NCBI GenBank assembly: GCA_025267735.1
Contig: CM046311.1
Span: 29,865,399 to 29,929,398 of the forward strand
Origin: Mactra quadrangularis
Taxonomy: Eukaryota > Mollusca > Bivalvia > Venerida > Mactridae
Direction of reading: 5' to 3'
Length of the DNA: 64,000 bases
Below are positions 11,462-22,736 of this stretch, piece after piece (positions within the stretch are counted from its first letter, which is position 1; the number at the start of each line of letters is the position of its first letter). The translations under genes were made by a program, and so were the position numbers. The notes under the pieces are model-generated. The model was not told the origin of the DNA. It made no database searches and was given only the letters and a program-made list of their open reading frames with translations.

Positions 11462-12910
11462 CACTGCCGGTAATCACGTGGTTTTGTTATGATAGCAAGT
11501 ACTATAAAATGGCGAACTGGGTCACCGGCTCAGGTAGGTTTTTTTAGATTCTTATACAGAAAACAGTTATACCTTGTAAAATCATTACGACCAAAGTACC
11601 CACGCTTACGTCCGATTTATTTCAATACTTATTTTATTTTCCTACGTCCACTAATAAAAAAGTTATTGAGAGTATTTTATCTGAAATTTGTTTGTTCGCC
11701 GTGATACACTGTACTATATTGATATGATGTTTGTCTATAAACCCTAAATAAATCGTCTAACTATCGCTACTACCAACAAGAAAACCTATAACATTGTTTT
11801 TTGGTTCTTGGTAGGTTTTATTTACAAAAACAAGGTCTTAATTTTAAATTTTAGACGAAACATAAAAATGATACACTGTACTATTGCAATTTTGATGATA
11901 AAGTGTACTATAAAATTCAGGTACTAACTGACGATGATGTTAAAACAAATTTTTAAAGCTCTGTTTGGTTTTTATAAACTTTGAAGAGATAATTTAAAAA
12001 CATGTCATAATTTTCTTTAAGAATGTGGCGACGTGTGTGTATAAAAATATGTATCTTTATGTATTAATAAGACATTTCTCTTCCAGATTTTCAAGATTTT
12101 GTCATTGTATGTAATGACACAGTTTTACAAGAAAAGCATAAAAGTAACGTGTAAGGCAAGTTTGATATATGCTTATTTTGATTAATCTCATAAATTATTA
12201 AGTACATAACCGGTTGATTTTCATCAAACCTGCGACTTTTCATCTTACTGATATATCAAATAAAAACTTAAAATGTTTAATATGGAATCTACCGAGCTTG
12301 AGATTTGGTTTTTATAAATAAATCAATAGAATCTTCAGTCACTTGCTTACGTGTTTCAGGGCCGATTTACGTTTTGTTTTTTATTTCAACGTTTCCAAAT
12401 TTTCATATAGATTGGGGCGAAATTTGTTCGTATGCATGATAATATTTCTGCATGTATCGATAGTCATTTCTTTTCCTGATTTCCAGATTGTGTCAGTGCA
12501 CAATGCAACAGACTACCAAGAAAAGTATATAAGGTAATTTCAAGGTATGTTTTGTGCTTTCTTTATGTTTAGTCACAAATAAGTACATAAGTGACCGACT
12601 TGATTTTATCACACTTGCCAAAGTTGTATCTTATTGATATATCAATTGAAAATTAAAATGTATAATGTTGATGCGACCGAGCTCTAGACATTATTTGTAA
12701 ATAACATAATGGAGACTTCATTCACTTGCTTCAGTGTCGAGAAACATTTGTTTATGACTTGATCGTTTGAATAAATAGAATATCACTGGAGTAATAGTAA
12801 ACCATATAGAGCAAGATGCCGATAAATGCTTGGGAGTGAACTGTTCGAAATTAATGGAGCCATTTATTTACCTTGTATCGTATGGGATAATTACTGCAAT
12901 TTTGATAGAA
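11462..12910 (+). repeat. Left TIR of the 5.4-kb transposon
   Basis: Matches the reverse complement of 15465-16875 with scattered mismatches and small indels. Outward-facing copies of a TAGTACAGTGTATCA-like motif recur near the end. Further in, a ~385-bp unit is tandemly duplicated (~12024-12400 and ~12415-12780), visible from repeated landmarks such as 'ttactgatatatcaa' and 'cttcagtcacttgctt'. Confidence 0.85.
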
Positions 12911-13123
12911 AACACTTCTAATTTTTAATACGAAAAAACGGTCATCCATTTTGTCTTATGTGCTCGATCATATTTTCATTGTAATGGTATCATATTTCTG
13001 ATATTTATAATACCGAAATGACAATATATCAGTAATTTTGCACGCTTCATATCTTTGGTTATGTAAGTGTTCAGTTTTTTTTCATTGTCATACAATTTAT
13101 ACTTTACGTAATTCGATAGAGAG

Positions 13124-13681
13124 CAGTAAGGAATACTTCCCGTTCGGGAAACAAGGGGATTCCCCTTCAGTGCTTCCCGATCGGGTAGCAAATGTCAAAA
13201 TCCTTCCCGATCGGGAAGGACTTTGGCCTTTTTTGACACACCTTACCAAAAATGGCTGCTGCATAATAGTATTTAACCTAAAAAATATGAAAAGTACCAT
13301 CTGATACAGGAGAGATATATCTAAAATCTTACCGAGTCGTTTTCTTTTAAAATGCCTACAATTTAAATAATCTGAATTTGAAATTCAGAAAACAATATGA
13401 TTTCAAAAAAAAATTGTTTCCCATTCTGGAAACATTGCTTCCCTATCAGCAATGTTTCAAGAACAACAAACAACTGTCTTCTTTGAAGTCATATTTTTTC
13501 TGAATTTCTAATTCGGATTATATTGTAGGTTAAATACTTTCAAGCAGCGGACATTTTGGAAAGATACGTCAAAAAAGGCCAAAATCCTTTCCTATCGGGA
13601 AGAATTTTGACATTTGCTACCCGATCGGGAATCACTGAAGGGAAATTCCCTTGTTTCCCGAACGGGAAGCATTCCCTACTG
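13124..13681. repeat. Nested foldback element inside the transposon
   Basis: Inverted-repeat element of ~558 bp with arms of roughly 190-220 bp. Ends read CAGTARGGAATRCTTCCCG, followed by several copies of the self-complementary motif 'ttcccgatcgggaa' and by 'tttggccttttttgac'. The flanks share 'cgatag', offset by one base, so an 8-bp hAT-like duplication is possible but not proven. The arms give rise to short spurious ORFs. Confidence 0.75.
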
Positions 13682-14803
13682 GCGATAGCTTGGCGTCAAA
13701 GTGGCCTCGAACCTATTTCGAAAGAAGAGACGATAAAATATTTGTTTAAATATTTTTGTTGCATAATTCGAATTGATTATGTTATAGATAAATAGGCTAA
13801 TGTAGTTTTTTAAGATTTTTTTCATTTATTTAGTGTAAATCATGCCTAAAATTTCAAATGATAAAATAAAATACTTACTCGGCAGCAACAATGTTTAGTT
13901 CGAATTGCCAATATACTATATTCTATAAGTCTACATGGCAGATTTGTGAAGTTGCATCGTGGTGCAATTGTTGTATTCTTTCATAAAAAAACAATTCATT
14001 ATATGTTTTTCTTTACTTTTTTAGCATGATTATTATTTTGTGTTCATTATCTATCTCATGTGCAAATAGAAATATAACACGCATGTAATGTTTTTTGTTA
14101 ACTTGTTTAATTCAATAACCACAATTGTGAATAAATAATTTATGTGATTTACTTTTATAAGAATTAAAATTATATTGTGTCAACGGGTCATTAGTTACCA
14201 TTTCTGATTGATGTCTGTATCTTATGTATGAGTGTTCAGATATATCTATAATAGATCATTATTCTTATCCTTATTGTAAATTTATTATTTTTTCTTACTA
14301 ATCTCCTACTGAATATTACTTAATATTCATTACTAATAGTCCATTGCATATATTTGCAGGTTTATACTGCACCTGCTGTCAACATTCTCGACCTGAATCT
14401 ACTATCAGACATCTTTCTTCAACAGTATATGCGACATTTGTAATGCTGTCTATAAATCTGTTATAATTTCACTTGATTAAACTTGTTTATGAAAGTTATG
14501 TATTTGTTTTGGCCACATTTCTAAAGTGGTGATTATTTCACGAAATAATATATGAACATCGACAGATCTTTAAGAACAATTAAATGGTTGTATACTTCTT
14601 ATAATTTTGACACTTTGGTGCTATATTTCACAATAGCTTAAATTGTGCATTACACCATACATCAATGCTAACAATTGGTTAATAAACAAAAAAACATACA
14701 ACATATGATTGCTCAAATTCTATTTGGATAATGCCACAAATATTTCAATATTACTAATAATGTTCTTATATTGTCTCTTTGATTCAAACAAACTTGAAGT
14801 AAA

Positions 14804-14995
14804 TTATGTTACGCCCATTTTATCAGAATGAAGCCTTTTTTTTGTTTCTTCTGGCCTTTTCCATTGGACATCTGGTGAACATCGTTGAAGAGCAGCTCTC
14901 AATGTCGCCACAATATCCATCTTTTTCCTCCCAACACGACGACCTCGTTCGATTGAATCAAAACCATGGTTCCTGATAAAGAAATGATGAGTCAT
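14804..14995 (-). other. Short ORF or exon in transposon interior, unknown
   Basis: A 63-codon frame containing NHGFDSIERGRRVGRKKMDI and a basic C-terminus (WKRPEETKKRLHS) before a stop. A possible splice acceptor (tctttatcag) precedes the NHGF segment, so it could be a terminal exon. No family was recognised. Composition looks more protein-like than the surrounding AT-rich DNA, but chance is not excluded. Confidence 0.3.
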
Positions 14996-15464
14996 ATTGG
15001 AAACAAATTATAAATACACATTTTTAAATAATAATTAATCAGCCAAACAATAATTTTAGAAAGACGATGATTTAGTTTAAAACATGCAAAAAATGTTACA
15101 ATTTTATTTTATTGGAATGCTTGATACAATACGGCTTAAGAAAATATTAGCCTTTATGTTCATGACAATAAATACTTGACAAAATATTAATGTTTATAAT
15201 GTTAATTATACTTAATATAAAATGGCTTCTTAAGGTAATGAAAGTCTAATATATTTTAACTAGGTATGATCAGGGTTAATGTCCGTTATGATATATCAAC
15301 ACATTTGCTGTAATGAATAAACTAAATTAAATGCCACTTTGTATAAATGGTACTTTCAAGGGGACAATATCACTTGGTAAACAATCAACCGACTCATTAA
15401 TGAGGTTGCATAAAGGAGGAACGTTTTTATTTGTTCCTATTTAATATAACAAGTATTTCCATAA

Positions 15465-16875
15465 AAATTGAAGTAATTATCCCATATGCTGAAAAGGTAG
15501 ATAAATGGCTTCATTAATTTCGAACAGTTCACTCCGAAGTATTTATCGGCATCTTGCTTTTTATGATTTACTATTAATCAAGTGATATTCTATTTATTCA
15601 AACGATCTAGTCTTAAACAAATGTTTCTCGACACTGAAGCAAGTGATTGATGTCTCAATTATGTTATTTTACAAAAAAGTCTTGAGCTCGGACGGTTCAA
15701 AATTATACATTTTAATTTTCAGGTGTGATGAAGTCAAGTCGGTTACTTATGTACTTTATATGTGACTAAACATAAGGAAAGACAAAACCATACCTTGAAA
15801 TTACCTTATATACTTTTTCTTGGAAGACTGTCACATTGTACACTGACAAAATCTGGAAATCTGGAAAAGAAATGACTATCGATACATGCAGAAATATTAT
15901 CATGCATACGTACACATTTCGCCCCAATCTAAATGAAAATTTGGAAACGTTGAAATAAAAACAAAACGTAACTCGGCCCTGAAACACGTAAGCAAGTGAC
16001 TGAAGATTCTATTGATTTACTTACAAAAACTAAATCTCAAGCTCGGTAGATTCCATATTAAACATTTTAAGTTTTTATTTGATATATCAGTAAGATGAAA
16101 AGTCGAAGGTTTGATAAAAACAACCGGTTATGTACTTAATAATTTATGAGATTAACCAAAGTAAGCATATATCAAACTTGCCTTACACATTACTTTTATG
16201 CTTTTCTTGTAAAACTGTGTCATTACATATAATGACAAAATCTTGAAATCTGGAAAAGAAATGTCTTATTAATACATGAAGATACATATTTTTATACACA
16301 CACGTCGCCCCATTCTTAAAGAAAATTATGACATGTTTTTAAATTATCTCTTAAATGTTTATAAAAAACGAAACAGAGCTTTAAAAATATGTTCTAACAT
16401 CATCGTCAGTTAGTACCTGAATTTTATAGTACACTTTATAATCAAAATTGCAATAGTACAGTGTATCATTTTTATGTTTCGTCTAAAATTCAAAATTAAG
16501 ACCTTGTTTTTGTAAATAAAACCTACCAAGAACCAAAAAACAATGTTATAGGTTTTCTTGTTGGTAGTAGCGATAGTTAGACGATTTATTTAGGGTTTAT
16601 AGACAAAAATCATATCAATATAGTACAGTGTATCACGGCGAACAAACAAATTTCAGATAAAATACTATCAATAACTTTTTTATTAGTGGACGTAGGAAAA
16701 TAAAATAAGTATTGAAATAAATCGGACGTAAGCGTGGGTACTTTGGTCGTAATGATTTTACAAGGTATAACTGTTTTCTGTATAAGATTCTAAAAAAACC
16801 TACCTGAGCCGGTGACCCAGTTCGCCATTTTATAGTACTTGCTATCATAACAAAACCACGTGATTACCGGCAGTG
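15465..16875 (-). repeat. Right TIR of the 5.4-kb transposon
   Basis: Inverted counterpart of 11462-12910, ending ...ccggcagtg before the ACCTT duplication. TAGTAC-type motifs occur at 16427, 16454, 16621 and 16833. Confidence 0.85.
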
Positions 16876-17036
16876 ACCTTAACTACACAATGATCTGATA
16901 AAAAGAGTTCACATTTCTTTACATGTATACCACTTACTGCATCGGTAAGTACAATAGCTAAGATGTTACCACCGATTTGTGTTTTAAAATTTACATGCTG
17001 TTCTAAATGTGTTTGTCTATTTTGTTTTGTGTAGGG

Positions 17037-17325
17037 TTTAACGCCGTAGCAACACATTGATTAGATCATATGACGCCGGTCAGTCAACCTACTCACTGAA
17101 AAGGCTTAATCTCTGGATTTAGCTGTTAACCAACTACTTAGCGCATACTTTCGTCAGCGACTGACAACTGCCCTACATTATCAAAAATCATTGGTAGGAG
17201 GGAGAATGGCCGTAAAAATAATTTCATGACCAAGCTCCACGAAAGTATGCCCAGCCCTGGAGTCGAACCCACGAACCCTCGATCAGTAGACTTGCATGCT
17301 ACCAACTGAGCTAGCCGGGCGGCTT
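17037..17325 (-). mobile_element. tRNA-derived SINE, mollusc type, full-length
   Basis: On the minus strand the copy opens with a tRNA-like head (box A 'tagctcagttggtagc', box B 'gggttcgactc'), passes through a conserved body ('actttcgt..agcttggtcatgaaa', 'ctccctcctacc', 'gtaggttgactgac') and ends 'ggcgttaaaccc'. Other copies are at 25346, 48959, 58516 and 61795. Confidence 0.85.
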
Positions 17326-17334
17326 TATATGCTA

Positions 17335-17930
17335 AATATCATGGTTCTAGACCCTTAAGTTTTTGAGAAGAAGCTTTTCTTTTTTAACATTTCCCTATAC
17401 AACTCTATATATATTTTGCCCCCTGGGGCGGAGCCAATTTCGACCCAGGGACATAATTTAAAAAGTCTTCGTAATACACCTTCTAGTGATGCTACATGCC
17501 AAATTTAAAAATTGAAGACCTTATAATTTTTGACGAGAGGATTTTTTTAACATTTTGCTGTATAACTGTATGTGAACCTTGTGAGCCATGGGAAGTGGTC
17601 AATTTAGACCCCAGGTGCAAAAATTTGAACAATCTTTGTAAAACACCTTTTAATAATAATGCATGCTAAATATCAATGCTTTAGGCCTTAAAGTTTTTGA
17701 GAAGAAGATTTTTTTTAACATTTCCTTTTACAACTCTTATAAATCTTGTGACCCTGGGGCGGGGCCAATTTTTACCCCAGGGGCTTTTTTACAATCTATG
17801 TATAGCACCTTCTAGTGATGCTACATGCCAAATTTATAATTGTAGACTTAATGGGTTTTGGGAAGATTTTTTAAGAAGTATTTGACGACGCACGCACACA
17901 TTTTGTGCTCAGGTGAGCTATAAAGGGCAG
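17335..17930. repeat. ~160-bp tandem repeat, about three units
   Basis: Units of ~155-168 bp repeat the landmarks 'tttttttaacattt', 'ccctggggcggRgccaattt', 'caccttctagtgatgctacatgccaaat' and 'cttaaagtttttgagaagaag'. 'aacat' anchors fall at 17386, 17549 and 17717. The array abuts the SINE and ends in 'gctcaggtgagcta'. No coding function is apparent. Confidence 0.75.
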
Positions 17931-18644
17931 CATACTTAGATAGCATTTGGGACATTTTGATGTAATACATATAAATATGTTTGACTTTAACGGCACACAA
18001 ACACAGAAAATAATTCTGTTCCAGTACAGTACTCGTATTTTTTCTGTGCGAATACAGCAGTTCGCACACTTCAAGCTTACACTGATCTACATGCTGCGTA
18101 TCACGGCACTGGCGGCCGTATGTGTAATGTTTTTGATCCAGAACCGCGCCGACCGACTAATTGTTTCACGGCTGTGATGTCACTTTGGCTTTACTATTAC
18201 CATAATTAGACACAATATCTATCAATGGTTTATGCACTGAATCGAATGAAAATAATTTAACATATTTTCTATTTGTCATATTAAACGTTATTGATAAATA
18301 CAAAGACACTGATTAAAATTGATAATTGATTAAGAATAGTCGACGGCCATCTTGGAAAATGGCGACCATTTTGGATTTGAAGGTGGAAATTGTGCTTTTT
18401 GCAATTAACACATTATGTACAACAAATGTTTCAAATTTAGTGTTTGTATCACTAAGTGAGATTCTCGAGAAAATGGCACTTATCGACCCCACTATTAGTG
18501 TAAAGTGATGTATACATGTATTACGACATATTTTGCACCTATTGAGTGGGAAAGTCGAAAAAAAACATCGATTGCCCAATAAAACGACAAGTACCATGAT
18601 TGTGGTACAACAATTTGTGCTATACAATCTGTATCATTATCACC
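17931..18644. other. No gene recognised
   Basis: Non-repetitive AT-rich DNA. Short open frames around 18313-18627 show no family motif; one 'gccatcttggaaaatggcgacc' palindromic stretch near 18346 resembles the satellite motif at 33.8-35.5 kb. Confidence 0.4.
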
Positions 18645-18646
18645 TA

Positions 18647-18955
18647 TAGTGCGTACAAAAAAACAAAACACTGTTTATAATAACAATACAATGAACTAAC
18701 CCACGAAGAGGGATGCCCAGGATGACTTTAAAATAAATAATTGTGATATGTTTTACATGTGTCTTAGTTGTTGGTGTAATGAAAAGCGTTCTGTCATAGC
18801 AAGCATGATTTACGAAGTGGTGGTGGTTTATCAACCATCTTAATTTTGTTAAAATGAATTACACAAATTTTATTTTCATTACTGCCTACCCCTGAAATGA
18901 ATGGTCTCACTTTTAATGTTTACCAAAACACGTTTTGTTTTTTTTGTACGCACTA
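18647..18955. mobile_element. TA-flanked MITE, 309 bp
   Basis: Terminal inverted repeats TAGTGCGTACAAAAAAA at both ends, flanked by TA on each side (18645-18646, 18956-18957). No ORF. TA target duplication and size suggest a Tc1/mariner-type MITE. Confidence 0.75.
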
Positions 18956-19069
18956 TAGTATGTAGTTTGTTTACCATCTTCTGTTATCATATGTATCTAT
19001 AATAGTCACGAAAATGTTTGATATTATATGAGTGAGATGTCATCGCATTGACCGACTATATAGCGTTAA

Positions 19070-19502
19070 AATGAAACCCCATCCAAGCATTTTGTGATGG
19101 ATGGGGATTATTATTGGAGAATGGCCGGAGACCGAAATATACAAGCATTTCACTCCAGTGACCCATTAAATATTCGCCATTTAAAGGTAAAAAAATTTGA
19201 CCAATCACGTGACCATCTGTTACACATATAAACCTGAGCGCAGCATGTGCGCACTCATATTTTTAAAGTAAAAGTTTATGTTGTCTGCTAAGAAGCTAAG
19301 CCGGAAAACATCAAGTAGAAAATAAAAGAGTCTTTTATAAAATAACATTATCAAGAAAAGGGTGGGTAAATAAGGAAAACTGATTTAGTAGAAAACCTGA
19401 AAAAAACAAAACAGATGGGTGGGTGCTTGTATATTTCGGCCTCCGGCCATTCTCCAATAATGATCCCCATCCATCACAAAATGCTTGGATGGGGTTTCAT
19501 TA
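19070..19502. repeat. Inverted repeat pair at the 3' end of the DIRS element
   Basis: Two ~79-bp arms (19070-19148 and 19424-19502) are near-perfect reverse complements ('aaaccccatccaagcatttt', 'attggagaatggccggag') with a ~275-bp loop. The loop holds the 23-bp sequence that recurs inverted at 24193-24215. It may be part of the DIRS terminal and internal complementary repeats, or a separate foldback. Confidence 0.6.
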
Positions 19503-19870
19503 TTTTCGATGGCCTACGGCTCTCCATATACAAGCATCTTTAAAGTACAGACAACATAAACTGATACAAATAAAACACCCATATATTCCAGCAAAAAAAA
19601 CCATGTTGCAACTATTATGACTGACTAATGAATAAATCATTATTTGATAATTGTTTGTTATTTTTATCCAATGAACACTAAAAACATTAATCAGATGATA
19701 GTCATCATCCAAGTAAAAAATGTAAGAACACCATGTGTATTCAAATCCATTTATTTTTTGGACAACAAAAAGTTTTACACCCAATACATAATAATATGTA
19801 GCAATACATAATAATATGTTGCAATAACAAATTGTAAATTGAACAAAAGACTCAAAATACTACTAGGTAT

Positions 19871-20820
19871 TTAATACACAATCTTGAAAACACATTTATC
19901 CTGTATTTCTCTTAAATAGAATTTTGCAAAATTCTTTGAACTAGACCAATCAGCAGTTCTTAAAATATCTGAGAGCTTACAGCCAGCTTTTGCTGCAGCT
20001 GAGGATGATGCACCTCTGTAAGAATGTGCCTTGAATTTACTTATATCAATTCCGGCTAGGTTCAATACATCTTTCAACCAGCGGGCTATGGTACTTGTCG
20101 AAACTGCTTTGTATGTTTTAAAAGAAACAAGTAATTGTTTATCTTTACGTAAAGATTTTGTACAATCTATATAATACAATAATGTCTTAATTGGACATAG
20201 TTCAGCTTTGTCAAAAGCTTTTAATTCTAACAAAAAAATTTGACCAGGCTTTGAACTTTTAAGTTTATCCCCACAATCAAAAACAATAATATCTTCTTTG
20301 ATACACAAATGTTCAACATTCATTGATTTTAAAGTCTGAGCTCTTGCAGCTGTACATAAAGCTACCAATGACACAAGTTTATATGTTAATTGTTTTAATG
20401 ATAATGATTGCAAAGGCATCCAAGTTGAAATTAAATCTAATACAGTTTTTACATTCCATGTGAATGAATAACGAGGTTTAGACGGTAATACATTGTGAAG
20501 TCCTTTCATAAATCTAGACAAAACACAGAAGTTAATACAAAATTCACTATTATGTAAAAGTTTTACAGTCTCTAGAATAACTGACTTGTGTAGATTAATA
20601 AGACTTCTTGAGTTGTTTTAGGTAGACAAGAAAAGAAATTATGTCACTTTCAATTGGTTTAGTGGGATCACACATCCTGAGATTACACCAAATATACCAC
20701 TTCCACCAAGCACTAGCATACTGTCTTTGTGTTCCTGGTCGCCAAATCTTGAAGATTGAATCAACAGCCTGTCGTGGAAAGCCTCTATCTTGGAATGATT
20801 TCCTGATACTAATACGCCAA
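19871..20820 (-). pseudogene. DIRS tyrosine recombinase, frameshifted
   Basis: The N-terminal SAM-like part (FKIWRPGTQRQYASAWWKWY) is read before a frameshift near 20590. The catalytic part is open from 20521 to 19871 (216 residues). It carries Arg60 (TAARAQTL), the H-x-x-R pair His166/Arg169 (KAHSYRGASSS) and the nucleophile Tyr202 (FAKFYLRE), the full tyrosine recombinase set. It would integrate a circular DNA intermediate without target duplication. Position after RNase H is normal for DIRS-like elements without a methyltransferase. Confidence 0.82.
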
Positions 20821-22736
20821 CAAGTTGAAGAGTTCTGCTCATGGGATGTACTTTCTTGTTGTGTGGTAAACTCACAAGGTCCTTGTGTCTTGGTAGCCTG
20901 AAGGGGATAGAAATCAAAGATTCTAATAATAGAGGATACCAAGTTTGATTTTTCCACATAGGGCATACAAGGATTGCTTCCTCAACTTTATCTTCCTTTA
21001 TTTTATCTAAAACACTCCCAACAAGTCTAAAGCGTGGAAAAATGTACGGTTTCCACTGAGACCAATCTAATGCAAAAGCATTCGTACAAAAGGCATCAGG
21101 ATCTTGAGACCATGAAACATAAGTGTCTAATTGTTTGTTTAGTCTAGATGCAAAAAGATCTATGTTTGGTTGCATTGTACATGAAAAAAGTCTATGGGCA
21201 ATGCAAGGTTTTAGCATCCACTCTGTGGTGTCTGAAAAATTCCTGGAGACATAATCCGCATATATGTTATCAACTCCTGGCAAATGGAAAGCAGTGAGAT
21301 AAATATCTCGTGATATACACCACATCCAAATTTGTTTTGCTAAAACATCCATTTCTAGAGATTGCATACCTCCCATATTATTGATATATGATATAGCAGT
21401 GGTATTATCACATTGAACAGAAACATGTATTCCTTGAGATTCTTTAAACCAACATTTTAATGCAAAGAAAATGGCAAGGAGTTCAAGATAATTAATATGG
21501 AACATTTTCTCAGTTTCTGACCATCTGCCACCTGTCATTCTTTTCTTATGAACTAAAAAGGAGCCATAACCGTCTAAGGAAGCATCTGTTTGGATTGTGA
21601 CTGAAATTGGATTTTGTCTAATTTTCTTCCCATTTTTATATTCTATGTTTTGGATCCACCAATCAATTTGTTCCAAATCATGAACATCAAGTGTCATAAA
21701 AAGTTCATAATCATATTTTTCATGCAATACCCTAGTTTTATGTCTTTCTAAAGTTCTGTAATTTAAAGGACCTTCCAGAATTGCATGAAAGGAGCTACAA
21801 CAAATCCAATAAAAGAAGCTAATTCTCTTACTTTAATAATCTTTTTTGTCATTAAAAATTTGCCATAATTTTTTATTTTCTCAATTTTGGATTCTGGTAA
21901 ATAAACTTTAAATTGGACAGAATCAATGATATAACCAAAGTTAGTAATTCTCTGTGTAGGTATTTGCACAGATTTTTCCATATTGATATTAAAACCCAAT
22001 GACTTAAATTTTGAAGTCATTAATTGACAATTTTCTGAACACTTTTCTTTAACTCCATGCATATTTATGCTGTCATCAATATAATAAGAACATCTCATGC
22101 CTAAATTTCTAAAATAGGCATAATTTGGCTTACATAGTTTAGTGAACACTTGGGGCGCAGAGGATAAACCAAAACATAAACAACTATGCACATAAATTTG
22201 ATCTCTCCACTTAAATTTTAGATATTTTTGATGATCACAATGAATAGGTACTGACCAGTATGCCTTTTTTAAATCAAGACTAGTGAAAAAATCATTAGGT
22301 TGCACTAATTCAAGAACAAATTGAAAAGTTTCTTGCTTGAATTTTTCATAATGAACAAATTTATTGTGACTTTTCAGATTAATAATTGGACGGAACTCTC
22401 CATTTGGTTTATTTACAAGAAAAATGTTGGATAAAAATTCGCCAGGCTCATGTTCTGAAATTTTTATTGCACCCTCTTTCAACATAGTTTCAACTTCTTG
22501 ATCAATCAAAGATTTTTGTTCATCAGTAAAATTTATAGCACCTGGTAATTTTCTCTGAGTGGGATTATAATCAAATACAATTTTGTACCCTTGTACAGTT
22601 TGTAATATCCAATTATCATTAGTAAGATTTTTCCATTCACAGAGACAAGATTTTAATTGATCTGAATAGCTTCTTACCTTATTATTAGGTAATCTGTCTA
22701 ATTGGATGGGGCTGTCACAGTAGCTGACGCCTTTTT
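20820..22736 (-). pseudogene. DIRS reverse transcriptase-RNase H, frameshifted
   Basis: The RT frame is open from about 22736 to 21763. Motifs include NIFLVNKPNGEFRPIINLK, FFTSLDLKKAYWSVPI, CLCFGLSSAPQVFTK and the catalytic YYIDDS. A frameshift near 21790 leads into the next frame, where RNase H motifs are visible: IQTDASLDGYG (first Asp), NYLELLAIFFALK (Glu), VQCDNTTAISYI (Asp) and GVDNIYADYVSR. The later segment (IDLFASRLNKQL..Y.SW..DP.A...NAF) is typical of DIRS pol. The frame breaks again at ~20820, before the recombinase. Enzymes would copy the element's RNA in cytoplasm or nucleus; this copy cannot. Confidence 0.85.

Larger units (their letters stand above)
11462..16875. mobile_element. 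Non-autonomous DNA transposon with 1.4-kb TIRs
   Basis: A 5,414-bp element bounded by long terminal inverted repeats (11462-12910 and 15465-16875). Both ends begin CACTGCCGGTAATCACGTGG and are flanked by the same 5 bp, ACCTT (11457-11461 and 16876-16880), which marks a true insertion. The interior (12911-15464) has no recognisable transposase. The outer ~270 bp of the TIR is homologous to the Maverick-like end at 8621-8890, and a 5-bp duplication fits a retroviral-type integrase. It may therefore be mobilised by a Maverick-type integrase; Transib-like elements also make 5-bp duplications with CAC termini and are the alternative. Confidence 0.85.

Noticed and set aside
12976..13304. Short ORFs with 'LPDREG..' on both strands
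   Set aside because: They come from the palindromic 'cccgatcggg' motifs of the nested foldback.
11462..16875. Two separate transposons rather than one element
   Set aside because: The same 5-bp duplication flanks only the outermost ends, and the arms are complementary along their length.
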